Origin: Convivina praedatoris
GTDB lineage: Bacteria > Bacillota > Bacilli > Lactobacillales > Lactobacillaceae
Strand: one strand, 5' to 3'
Length of the DNA stretch: 64,000 nt
NCBI RefSeq assembly: GCF_933208505.1
Contig: NZ_CAKOEU010000006.1
The position numbers were made by a program, and so were the translations under genes. Every line of letters begins with the position of its first letter. Positions within the stretch are counted from its first letter, which is position 1. This document shows positions 57,192 to 64,000 of the stretch, piece by piece. The notes beneath the pieces were generated by a model. It was given only the letters and a program-made list of their open reading frames with translations. It ran no database searches and had not been told where the DNA came from.

Positions 57192-57287
57192 CTCCTTCTG
57201 GTCTCTGGCAGCCTATGCTGCAAGGAGTGCTTGCACTTTGTGCACTCACATTCAACTACTATACTACAACTACTAAACCAGTTTCAA
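57192..57287 (-). promoter_or_regulatory. Promoter and structured leader of rpsF-ssb-rpsR
   Basis: Promoter: TTGAAA (57282-57287), 18-base spacer, TATAGT (57258-57263) on the minus strand. In the leader GAGTGC (57242-57247) can pair with GCACTC (57225-57230), while CTCCTT (57222-57227) can instead pair with AAGGAG (57192-57197), which contains the ribosome site. The two helices share three bases, so they exclude each other. GCAGC/GCTGC forms a hairpin between. bS6:bS18 autoregulation is known for such operons; I do not see the usual CCG motif clearly. Confidence 0.55.
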
Positions 57288-57353
57288 GGGGTTAGTTAAC
57301 ATTTCCACCATTACCTGTATAGTACGTAGGCCGATTCAATTTTTCTCCATACA

Positions 57354-58553
57354 CTAATTGGACTGCTTTAGATCACGAATACTAATCCAATACAGACCAA
57401 ATAAGACTACTAACATCACCACAAAAACTGACAGGAACAATTGATTCATCACCCCATTATCCATCATCAAACCAGCATAAATCGGTCCCACTACTCGACC
57501 TGAACTAATCATCATAGAAACAAACCCCTGTGCTTGGCCAGCTACTGCTGGAGAGGTTACCTGAGCCACCCAGGCCGGTACCTGCGGGCTTTCTAACATT
57601 TCACCGATTGTTAACAACTCAAAAACTAAGACCAATTGCCAAAATTCCTTGGCAAAAATCATGAAAAAGAAACTGGAAGCAAAAATTACGCCACCTAAAA
57701 TCACAGAAATCCAGTAAGAATGTCGGTTAGCCCAATTTGAAATGAATTTTTGAAAGACAATGATGGTCACTCCATTAATAACCCACAAATCGGCATAATT
57801 ACGGGTGGGCAACCCTAAACTGCGCATATGAGGAGCCATAATTGTTTCCCAAAGAATATAGGATAAATAAGTAATAAATAGTAAAGCACCAATCCAGGAT
57901 AATAAAGGCGTGATTTTAAATTTAGTGGCACTAAGATCTGACTCCTCAGCTATTTTCAACTGTTCATCACTGGTTACTGCCATTATTTGGTTTGGATCGT
58001 TAAATACTAGAATACTAATAAGTAGCAACAAACAATACAATGCACTAGCAATAACCATTAACCAGGTAAAGCCATAGTCAAAAATATAACCAACCGATAG
58101 AGTGCCAAAGACCACACCGACATTTAAAACAATGTATATATTATTGAAAACTACACGTGTCTTTTTACCATTGACTGTCGTGGCATAGGCATTTACTAAA
58201 GTTGAAATCAGTCCCCCACCAAAGTTTAACAACCAAATCATAATCGCAAATTCTGGCCAACCATTCCAGACAATCAAGCCAATAGCGGCCACCGTAGCAA
58301 TGCTACAAGCGATTATTAAGGCTTTATGAGCATCCCATCGATCAAATAGGCGTCCCCCTACAAAAGACCCCAAGATGCTAATCAAGGCGCCGACCATCAG
58401 CACCAAGCCAGCAGAGGTATAGCTTTGCTGCAACGATCCAGTCATATACAGTGTAGTTACCGGCCAAATCATCGCACTGGCGGTATTAGAAAGTAATACG
58501 GCCAACAACAGCCATTTTTCACTGAGTTCTTTTTTTAATGATGATATCTTCAT
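57354..58553 (-). CDS. Major facilitator superfamily transporter
   Basis: The 399-residue protein has twelve hydrophobic segments and the loop 2-3 signature GGRLFDRWDAHKALI (residues about 66-80). Its layout is that of drug/H+ antiporters of the YdhL/YfmO/MdtH kind; the substrate is unknown. No regulator is adjacent and it is monocistronic, convergent with none. It is read away from zwf. Confidence 0.82.
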   Translation of the reverse strand: MKISSLKKELSEKWLLLAVLLSNTASAMIWPVTTLYMTGSLQQSYTSAGLVLMVGALISILGSFVGGRLFDRWDAHKALIIACSIATVAAIGLIVWNGWPEFAIMIWLLNFGGGLISTLVNAYATTVNGKKTRVVFNNIYIVLNVGVVFGTLSVGYIFDYGFTWLMVIASALYCLLLLISILVFNDPNQIMAVTSDEQLKIAEESDLSATKFKITPLLSWIGALLFITYLSYILWETIMAPHMRSLGLPTRNYADLWVINGVTIIVFQKFISNWANRHSYWISVILGGVIFASSFFFMIFAKEFWQLVLVFELLTIGEMLESPQVPAWVAQVTSPAVAGQAQGFVSMMISSGRVVGPIYAGLMMDNGVMNQLFLSVFVVMLVVLFGLYWISIRDLKQSN

Positions 58554-58743
58554 AGATCCTCCCGGTAGTGTATAGAACAGTATAGCACGGGCATTCTAAC
58601 TGGCTAGCCCCCACTAATTTGTTCAGTTCTAAACATGCACCACCGAAGTTAATCAAAACACTCGTAGTAGAAGGTACTGATTTTTAAGCCTCAATTCGTT
58701 ATAATTAGCATTGTATTGAACAAAGAAATTAAAGGGGAATATC

Positions 58744-60195
58744 ATGGTCTCAGAAATTAAGACATTGGTAACTTTTTTTGGTGCCACTGGTGATTTGGCT
58801 AAGCGGATGCTATATCCATCTGTTTTTAACCTATACAAAAAGGGATACTTACAAAACAACTTCGCAATTGTTGGCACCTCTCGCCAAGAGTTATCTACTG
58901 AAGAGTATCAAGAAATGGTACGTCAATCAATTCAAGCTGGTGTTACTAATCAAGATCAAGCCGAAGCCTTTATTAAGCATTTTTCATACAATGCTAGTGA
59001 TGTGACTGAAGCGGCTGGTTATGCCGGCTTACGCGAAACCATTGAGGCAGCAGCTAAAAAGTTCGGGGTTGAAGGTAATCGGATTTTTTACATGTCCGTT
59101 GCCCCACGTTTCTTTGGTACAATTGCCCAGTATTTGAAGTCAGAAGGCTTGTTGGCTGATAAAGGCTTTAATCGCTTGATGATTGAGAAGCCTTTTGGAT
59201 CATCATATGCTACTGCTGAAAAGCTACAAAACGAATTAGAAAACGCCTTTGAAGATGATCAGCTTTACCGTATTGATCACTTCTTGGGTAAGGAAATGGT
59301 CTTAAACATTGCCCCACTACGTTTTGGTAATCCTTTGATTGCCAACGCTTGGAACAAAGATTATATCAAAAATATCCAAGTTACTTTGGCTGAAACTTTG
59401 GGTGTTGAAGAACGAGCTGGCTACTATGATACTGCTGGTGCTTTGTTAGACATGATCCAAAACCACGCCATGCAAATCGTTGGTTGGTTAGCTATGGAAG
59501 AGCCAGCTAGCTTTAGTGACAAGGACATTCGTGCCGCTAAAAACGCTGCTTTCTCAGCCCTTAAGATTTATGATGAAGCTGAAGTAAACCGCTACTTCGT
59601 TCGTGGCCAATATGGTGAAAATGGTGAATATGCCGCTTATAACAAGGAACCAGATGTACCGGCTGACTCTAAGAACAACACCTATATTGCTGGTGAATTG
59701 CAGTTTGATATGCCTCGTTGGCAGGGTGTACCTTTCTACGTTCGCTCAGGAAAGCGCATGACCACTAAGACGACCCGAATTGATGTCGTCTTCAAGGCTG
59801 GTACTTTTGCTATGGGCGCCCAACAGGAACCACAAGAAACAGTACTTTCAATCATTGTTTCACCGGATGCTAGTATCCAAATGAGCTTGAATGCTAAGGA
59901 TGTTGCTGATACCTTCAGTACTCATCTCATTAATTTGGATTGGCAACCAACTGCTCAAGAAACAGCTGAAACACCTGCCCCATACGAACGTATGATTCAC
60001 GATGCCATGGATGGTGATGGTTCAAACTTCGCTGATTGGCATGGTGTTGCTACTGCATGGAAGTTTACCGATGCAATCTCTGATGTCTATGCTGCTGATA
60101 AAGCGCCATTAGAAATCTATCCAGCCGGCTCAATGGGCCCTGAGGCTGCCGATGAATTATTAGCTAAAAACGGTGACAATTGGATTCTTAAGTAA
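58744..60195 (+). CDS. zwf: Glucose-6-phosphate 1-dehydrogenase
   Basis: The 483-residue enzyme oxidises glucose-6-phosphate to 6-phosphogluconolactone and opens the oxidative phosphoketolase route. It begins MVSEIKTLVTFFGATGDLAKRMLYPSVF; residue R at the GDLAKR loop fits the dual NAD/NADP use known for Leuconostoc. The active-site RIDHFLGKEMV (usual RIDHYLGK, Phe replacing Tyr) carries the catalytic histidine and lysine neighbours, and IRSGK-like YVRSGKRM follows. AAAGGGGA precedes the start; a terminator follows. Confidence 0.97.
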   Translation: MVSEIKTLVTFFGATGDLAKRMLYPSVFNLYKKGYLQNNFAIVGTSRQELSTEEYQEMVRQSIQAGVTNQDQAEAFIKHFSYNASDVTEAAGYAGLRETIEAAAKKFGVEGNRIFYMSVAPRFFGTIAQYLKSEGLLADKGFNRLMIEKPFGSSYATAEKLQNELENAFEDDQLYRIDHFLGKEMVLNIAPLRFGNPLIANAWNKDYIKNIQVTLAETLGVEERAGYYDTAGALLDMIQNHAMQIVGWLAMEEPASFSDKDIRAAKNAAFSALKIYDEAEVNRYFVRGQYGENGEYAAYNKEPDVPADSKNNTYIAGELQFDMPRWQGVPFYVRSGKRMTTKTTRIDVVFKAGTFAMGAQQEPQETVLSIIVSPDASIQMSLNAKDVADTFSTHLINLDWQPTAQETAETPAPYERMIHDAMDGDGSNFADWHGVATAWKFTDAISDVYAADKAPLEIYPAGSMGPEAADELLAKNGDNWILK

Positions 60196-60198
60196 TAG

Positions 60199-60228
60199 AA
60201 AAAAGCAAGCTGTAGCTTGCTTTTTCCT
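60199..60228 (+). terminator. Terminator of zwf
   Basis: Stem AAAAAGCAAGCT / AGCTTGCTTTTT, symmetrical, possibly shared with the convergent yagU-like gene. Confidence 0.9.
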
Positions 60229-60240
60229 TTGTCCTAAATT

Positions 60241-60738
60241 TTAGAAATAAACACCACTGACGGGCAAACCAATCGCAACAATATAAATCACCCAACCCCA
60301 GACCATGTGGCCCAAAAATTCAGATAAATTTTCATACCAAGGCTGCTTCCATGGTGTTGGAATCGTCTTGCATAGTGGTAAGATAATCCAGTGAAAGACA
60401 ATCCAAATAACGATTCCAAAAACAGTTCCTTGACCGTAAGTAATCGGCGCATAAAAATTAGCAACTAGGACAAATAAAATTGAAAACGCAATTGAAAAAC
60501 CAAAATGCATCAGCAAGCTAATATAAGGAACATCTTGATCATCAGCAATTCGGACAGTAGCATGCGTGACTTGACTAGGCACGCCTAACTGCTCTAATAA
60601 CTTTTGCGGTGGGTTGGTGGCATTACGGGCCTGATTACGAGGTGGAAAGATTGCTTCCCAGCCAATCTTCACCATGCCCGATATCATACCGGCGACAAAT
60701 CCGACCCACAAACTATTAATAATTATATTGGATAACAT
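60241..60738 (-). CDS. YagU family (DUF1440) inner membrane protein
   Basis: The 165-residue protein has four membrane segments; VGFVAGMISGMVKIGWEAIFPPRN, GFSIAFSILFVLVANFYAPITYGQG and LGHMVWGWVIY match YagU/DUF1440. E. coli YagU contributes to acid resistance by published reports; the role here is inferred at most. AAAGGATG precedes the start. Confidence 0.82.
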   Translation of the reverse strand: MLSNIIINSLWVGFVAGMISGMVKIGWEAIFPPRNQARNATNPPQKLLEQLGVPSQVTHATVRIADDQDVPYISLLMHFGFSIAFSILFVLVANFYAPITYGQGTVFGIVIWIVFHWIILPLCKTIPTPWKQPWYENLSEFLGHMVWGWVIYIVAIGLPVSGVYF

Positions 60739-60857
60739 GTTATCTACATCCTTTATTTGTTCATTAGCTTAATTTTAATATTACCATAATTAGGTGCAAA
60801 CTACTGTCAAAGCCCTGTGCTATAATGCATACAAAGATTCTGGAGGTTATCTAATCA

Positions 60858-61379
60858 ATGATGAAAATTAACGTTCCCCTTGAAGCGGGATATTTAGTAG
60901 ATCAATATGCAAAATACGCCCCCGCTAGTCAAAAAATTGACGGCTACCCCAGTCAATCATTTCCAATTGAGATCACTAATCTTCCCGTCGATACACGCTT
61001 TTTAGCTTGGACTTTAGTTGATTTTGATTCAATCCCAGTGATGGGATTTGCTTATATCCATTGGATTGCGGCCAATTATCCAGTGTTGGGTAATGAGGCC
61101 TTACTCCCAGCTAATTTAGCCCAAGAGGGTGAGAATTTTACTCGTGGTCAAAACAGTCTCTATTCTAAATACGTCGAAGTTGATAATCCACAAATTATTA
61201 ATAACTATATTGGCCCAATGCCACCGGACAAAGACCATAACTACACTCTAACCGTTTATGCCTTAAAACAGGCTTTGCCATTGGCGGATGGTTTCTTTTT
61301 AAACGAGTTACAGCAAGCCACCCATAATCAACCTGTTGTCCTAGAAAAGGCCAGTATTGAAATTCTCGCTCGTTCGTAA
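60858..61379 (+). CDS. YbhB/YbcL-type phosphatidylethanolamine-binding-like protein
   Basis: The 173-residue protein shows PEBP features: a LAWTLVDFDSIPVMGFAYIHWIAANYP strand with D-x-D and H residues of the ligand pocket, YIGPMPPDKDHNYTLTVYAL, and a final helix. Bacterial members are of unclear function. GGAGGTTATC precedes the start. It is monocistronic and divergent from yagU. Confidence 0.85.
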   Translation: MMKINVPLEAGYLVDQYAKYAPASQKIDGYPSQSFPIEITNLPVDTRFLAWTLVDFDSIPVMGFAYIHWIAANYPVLGNEALLPANLAQEGENFTRGQNSLYSKYVEVDNPQIINNYIGPMPPDKDHNYTLTVYALKQALPLADGFFLNELQQATHNQPVVLEKASIEILARS

Positions 61380-61506
61380 AGTTGTCCTTGAGTTTCCTCC
61401 CGATAAATTAAATCTACAATGGTAATTTTTTCATAAAGAAGGTTAAGAAAATTAAAAGATTGGCGCTTTCAATTAGAGCTTTTCCCCATTTGTGAGGCTT
61501 TTTCGT

Positions 61507-61512
61507 TATAAT
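61507..61512 (+). promoter_or_regulatory. -10 element that decides the start of the next gene
   Basis: TATAAT here contains the ATG at 61511, so that ATG is promoter, not start codon; the GTG at 61538 behind GGAGGGAAC is the start. Confidence 0.6.
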
Positions 61513-61537
61513 GAATTTGATTACGGAGGGAACCACT

Positions 61538-62059
61538 GTGAAAATTAAACGAGAAAATTTAAAGGATATCTATACTTTTTCATCAGTGACCGAGCTTAGT
61601 TTATTTTTGGGGATTGACCGTGAGACTCTCCATGAACGTGCTAAAGCCCGGGGGATTGAGTTAAACGGCACTTATAGCGAAGAAGATCTTAGTGCCCTAC
61701 GCCCTGAAAAAAATAGTGCCTTAAGCCAACTTAATACAGAAGTTGACCCTAAAACTGAGATTGAATTACTGAAAATGAAATTAGAGATGTTGGAAAGTGA
61801 GCTGGGATTTAAAGACCAACAGCTTGACGATCGTAAACAACATATCGAAACTTTGAAAAGTACTTTATCCAAAGCTGAGGAAAACTTTGAAAAAGCTCAA
61901 GTTTCCGTTGATCAGCAACAACATTTACAATTAGCAACCTTACAGCAATTGGATAAAGCTACTAGTCGTGTTCAACGAATTGAAATGCAGGCTGAGCAAA
62001 AAAAGCACTGGTGGAATTTCGGACGTAAGTCCAAGGGTAAAGAAACCGACGAAGACTAA
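61538..62059 (+). CDS. Helix-turn-helix plus coiled-coil protein (DUF536-like)
   Basis: The 173-residue protein starts with GTG at 61538, behind GGAGGGAAC. The N-terminal 50 residues hold a small helix-turn-helix (SSVTELSLFLGIDRETLHERAKARGIELN). Residues about 75-155 form a heptad-rich coiled coil (ELLKMKLEMLESELGFKDQQLDDRKQHIETL), and the C-terminus is basic then acidic. Related proteins occur beside plasmid and chromosomal partition or replication genes; its role here is unknown. A bidirectional terminator follows. Confidence 0.6.
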   Translation: MKIKRENLKDIYTFSSVTELSLFLGIDRETLHERAKARGIELNGTYSEEDLSALRPEKNSALSQLNTEVDPKTEIELLKMKLEMLESELGFKDQQLDDRKQHIETLKSTLSKAEENFEKAQVSVDQQQHLQLATLQQLDKATSRVQRIEMQAEQKKHWWNFGRKSKGKETDED

Positions 62060-62093
62060 AAAATCAGTTAGGATTAATCCTAACTGATTTTTT
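62060..62093. terminator. Bidirectional terminator
   Basis: Stem AAAAAATCAGTTAGGAT / ATCCTAACTGATTTTTT between convergent genes. Confidence 0.92.
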
Positions 62094-62100
62094 ATTGCCC

Positions 62101-62730
62101 TTAAGCAAAGAAATGTTGATTTTGATGATCGACACTATTTTTAATTTGTTGGCTATACCAGAACGGCACGACTACCTTACCCATAATATGATTCCGATCC
62201 ACAAAACCAAAGTAACGGCCATCATTGGAAACCGAACGATGATCCCCCATCACAAAGTACTCCCCACTAGGGACGATACTCTTATTTTGGTCTTTTCTCT
62301 GCCATAGTCCAGTTGTGGAAAGGCTTTTTAAGTTCCAAGTGGAACCAAAGTCTCCCTCGGTACCTTGAGTCTTTTCATCGGTAGAAATATACTCTTGGTT
62401 AACCTTTTTATTATTAACATAAAGATTACCGGAATGATATTCAACTGTATCACCCGGTACACCAATGACACGCTTGACGTAGTATGGGCTATTACCAGTT
62501 TTGAAACGCGGATCTTCTTGACGAGCATCAAACACGACTACATCTCCCCGCTTTAGGGTAGCCAAACGATTGACCCCGACACGCTGCTGATTCAGTAAGT
62601 TAGGTTCCATTGAAGTACCACTAATTGAAACGGAAGTAAACACAAAGGCATTCAATAGATAGATAGCACTAACAACAATTACCATCCATAGGATTGTGCC
62701 ACCCCAACCTTTTAAGAAGTTTTTTACCAT
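62101..62730 (-). CDS. lepB: Signal peptidase I (copy 2)
   Basis: The 209-residue protease removes signal peptides at the outer face of the membrane. It starts MVKNFLKGWGGTILWMVIVV at 62730 behind GGAG; a longer in-frame start at 62775 is rejected. One membrane helix is followed by box B with the catalytic serine (ISGTSMEPNL), box D with the lysine (YYVKRVIGVPGD) and box E (VMGDHRSVSNDGRYFGFVDRNHIMGKVVVPFWY). It is about 60 percent similar by eye to its upstream neighbour, indicating a tandem duplication. Confidence 0.94.
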   Translation of the reverse strand: MVKNFLKGWGGTILWMVIVVSAIYLLNAFVFTSVSISGTSMEPNLLNQQRVGVNRLATLKRGDVVVFDARQEDPRFKTGNSPYYVKRVIGVPGDTVEYHSGNLYVNNKKVNQEYISTDEKTQGTEGDFGSTWNLKSLSTTGLWQRKDQNKSIVPSGEYFVMGDHRSVSNDGRYFGFVDRNHIMGKVVVPFWYSQQIKNSVDHQNQHFFA

Positions 62731-62811
62731 ACATAGGCTCCATTCTATTTGTACATATAACCTTATTATACTCAATTTGTCTAGCAGGCGCTCTGGCTCT
62801 TCAAAAACGGT

Positions 62812-63435
62812 TTAGCCAAAGAAATGTTGGCTTTGATGATTAATATTGTCTTTCACATTTGAATCATACCAAAATGGTACGACTACTTTTCCTAAAATGT
62901 GATTGCGATCGACAAAACCAAAGTAACGACCATCATTTGATACCGAACGGTGATCCCCTAAAACGAAGTAAGCGTCGGCGGGTACAACGCTTTTATTTTG
63001 ATCTTTTACCTGCCACATACCAGTTGCTGATAAACTAGCCAGCGACCAACTAATGCCAAATTCACCAGCGGTTCCCTGGGTACGCTCACCGATGGAGAGA
63101 TAGGATTGATTAACCATTTTCCCATTAACGTATAGATTCCCATTATGATAAGTAACGGTATCACCGGACACCCCAATAATTCTTTTAACGTAATCTTTGT
63201 TCCCCGGCCTGATTTGAGGATCTTCCTGAGTCGCATCAAAGACAACTACATCACCACGCTGCAAATTACCCAGTCGGTTAACACCAACGTACTGGCGGTT
63301 GAGTAAATTGGGCTCCATGGAACCACCATTTACGACTGCTCCAGTAAAGACAAACTGTGTAAAACACCAACCTAGCAGGGCCACCAAGGCTAAGGGAATC
63401 ACCCATTCCTTCATTAGATTTTTAAATATGTTCAT
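62812..63435 (-). CDS. lepB: Signal peptidase I (copy 1)
   Basis: The 207-residue paralogue has the same boxes: VNGGSMEPNL (serine), DYVKRIIGVSGD (lysine), VLGDHRSVSNDGRYFGFVDRNHILGKVVVPFWY. A single N-terminal helix anchors it. The two copies are separated by about 80 bases and are nearly identical in their C-terminal 60 residues. Two type I peptidases could divide substrates or dosage. Confidence 0.94.
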   Translation of the reverse strand: MNIFKNLMKEWVIPLALVALLGWCFTQFVFTGAVVNGGSMEPNLLNRQYVGVNRLGNLQRGDVVVFDATQEDPQIRPGNKDYVKRIIGVSGDTVTYHNGNLYVNGKMVNQSYLSIGERTQGTAGEFGISWSLASLSATGMWQVKDQNKSVVPADAYFVLGDHRSVSNDGRYFGFVDRNHILGKVVVPFWYDSNVKDNINHQSQHFFG

Positions 63436-63532
63436 CGTTCACCACTTTTCTCTGATTTTACACAATACATTTATTATAACTAACTATCATGAATTTATTA
63501 ATGTCAGAGTTATCTAGTACTTTCAGGATCAT

Positions 63533-63573
63533 AAAAAACGCGCTCCCAAATCACTTTGAGAACGCGTTTTTAT
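63533..63573. terminator. Hairpin with A- and T-runs upstream of the signal peptidases
   Basis: Stem AAAACGCG..TC..CAAA / TTTGAG..CGCGTTTT; looks bidirectional. The gap 63574-63668 holds nothing further that I recognise. Confidence 0.75.
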
Positions 63574-63668
63574 TTACAGCTGACTGAAGATTTGAAATTT
63601 ATTTCTCATCTTCACATTTCTTAGACTTAATACCTAAGCCTTGGCGATCTCGTACACTACTAATCAAT

Positions 63669-63698
63669 AAAAAAGGTCCTATATATATACAGGACCCT
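63669..63698 (-). terminator. Terminator of the LPXTG protein gene
   Basis: Stem AAGGGTCCTGTATAT / ATATAGGACCTT with T-run on the minus strand. Confidence 0.85.
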
Positions 63699-63735
63699 TC
63701 ATATTTCTATCTAAATGACAGCAAATAAACATTTG

Positions 63736-64000
63736 TTATCTACCATTATTTTTGCGTTTCTTACCTATTCCAAAGAATGTACTTGAAGCTAGTGTCAAAG
63801 CTGATAACATAGCCGCAAATTCACCATTTGCATGTTCTTTTTGAGCTGTCTTTGGCAAATTGCCTTGCTTAGTAATCTCATTCAAGGCGGCTTGCTTTTG
63901 ATCTTCAAGTGGCTTGCCAGCTACGTGTTGGTCACCAATCTCCTTGTTACCCACAACGACTTGATCTTGGATGCCTTGCGCATTCGTTGCACCCTGTACC
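63736..64000 (-). CDS. C-terminal end of a sortase-anchored (LPXTG) surface protein (5' part outside window)
   Basis: The frame is open to the right edge of the window. The visible 87 residues end in the cell-wall sorting signal: LPKTAQKE, a hydrophobic stretch FAAMLSALTLASSTFFGIG and the basic tail KKRKNNGR. Upstream residues (GTGATNAQGIQDQVVVGN) look like part of a low-complexity or repeat region. The protein would be covalently attached to peptidoglycan by sortase A; its function cannot be seen. Confidence 0.85.
   Translation of the reverse strand, partial: VQGATNAQGIQDQVVVGNKEIGDQHVAGKPLEDQKQAALNEITKQGNLPKTAQKEHANGEFAAMLSALTLASSTFFGIGKKRKNNGR

Noticed and set aside
61511..61537. ATG at 61511 as the start of the helix-turn-helix/coiled-coil gene
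   Set aside because: That ATG is part of a TATAAT -10 box; the GTG at 61538 has a proper GGAGGGAAC site.

Overview
This window looks like a piece of a Gram-positive, low-GC, obligately heterofermentative lactic acid bacterium of the Leuconostoc/Weissella/Fructobacillus group. The support is a phosphoketolase, a glucose-6-phosphate dehydrogenase and a sucrose phosphorylase that closely resemble the Leuconostoc mesenteroides enzymes as I remember them, and the absence of Embden-Meyerhof genes here. dnaB, rplI, gdpP, rpsR-ssb-rpsF, walRK, htrA, rlmH and a dense cluster of perfect DnaA boxes suggest that the right half lies near the chromosomal replication origin, although dnaA itself is not in the window.

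Layout. 1-9.9 kb: the start of an OppA-like binding protein, a four-gene glutamine-type amino-acid ABC importer, an ABC-F ATPase, tRNA-Lys, a ribose pair (rbsK and rpiA, divergent) and small membrane proteins. 9.9-11.5 kb: a cytoplasmic multicopper oxidase. 11.5-20.2 kb: a type I restriction-modification island, hsdM-hsdS-hsdR plus a tyrosine recombinase. Two extra headless specificity cassettes flank hsdM-hsdS, one inverted upstream and one direct downstream. They share short repeats with hsdS, so the locus is a likely phase-variable (inverting) specificity switch in which hsdM and its promoter sit inside the invertible segment.

20.30-33.70 kb: a 13.4-kb integrated element bounded by a 16-bp direct repeat and inserted in the 3' end of a tRNA-Ser(GCT) gene. 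It has an integrase, a primase-polymerase and SF3 helicase pair with a repeat-rich putative origin, excisionase-like, Rha-like and divergent Xre regulators, a phage-late-regulator-like protein, and no capsid or terminase genes. This is a phage-satellite-like layout. The cargo includes a CadD-type transporter and a coupled pair made of a Panacea/SocA-like (DUF4065) protein and a four-helix membrane protein, which I read as a toxin-antitoxin or defence module.

33.8-47 kb: NAD(P)HX epimerase, the proC-proB-proA proline operon, sucrose phosphorylase, rlmH, the DnaA-box cluster, htrA, walK-walR, prs, an ABC exporter, and two tandem nearly identical 40-codon genes encoding an unrecognised small peptide, each with its own promoter, ribosome site and terminator. 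47-64 kb: a HAD phosphatase, phosphoketolase, a GntR regulator divergent from a YbaK-type deacylase (both apparently leaderless), dnaB, rplI, gdpP, the rpsF-ssb-rpsR operon with a structured leader, an MFS transporter, zwf, several small conserved genes, two tandem signal peptidases and the C-terminal end of an LPXTG surface protein.

Together the metabolic genes outline the pentose-phosphoketolase route: zwf feeds it, rpiA and rbsK bring in ribose, phosphoketolase splits xylulose-5-phosphate, and sucrose phosphorylase supplies glucose-1-phosphate. The most unusual parts are the invertible hsdM-hsdS unit, the tandem small-peptide genes, the satellite's Panacea/membrane-protein pair and covarying palindromes, and the origin-like DnaA-box cluster between htrA and rlmH. 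All functional statements rest on reading translated sequence and motifs by eye; no database search was run.
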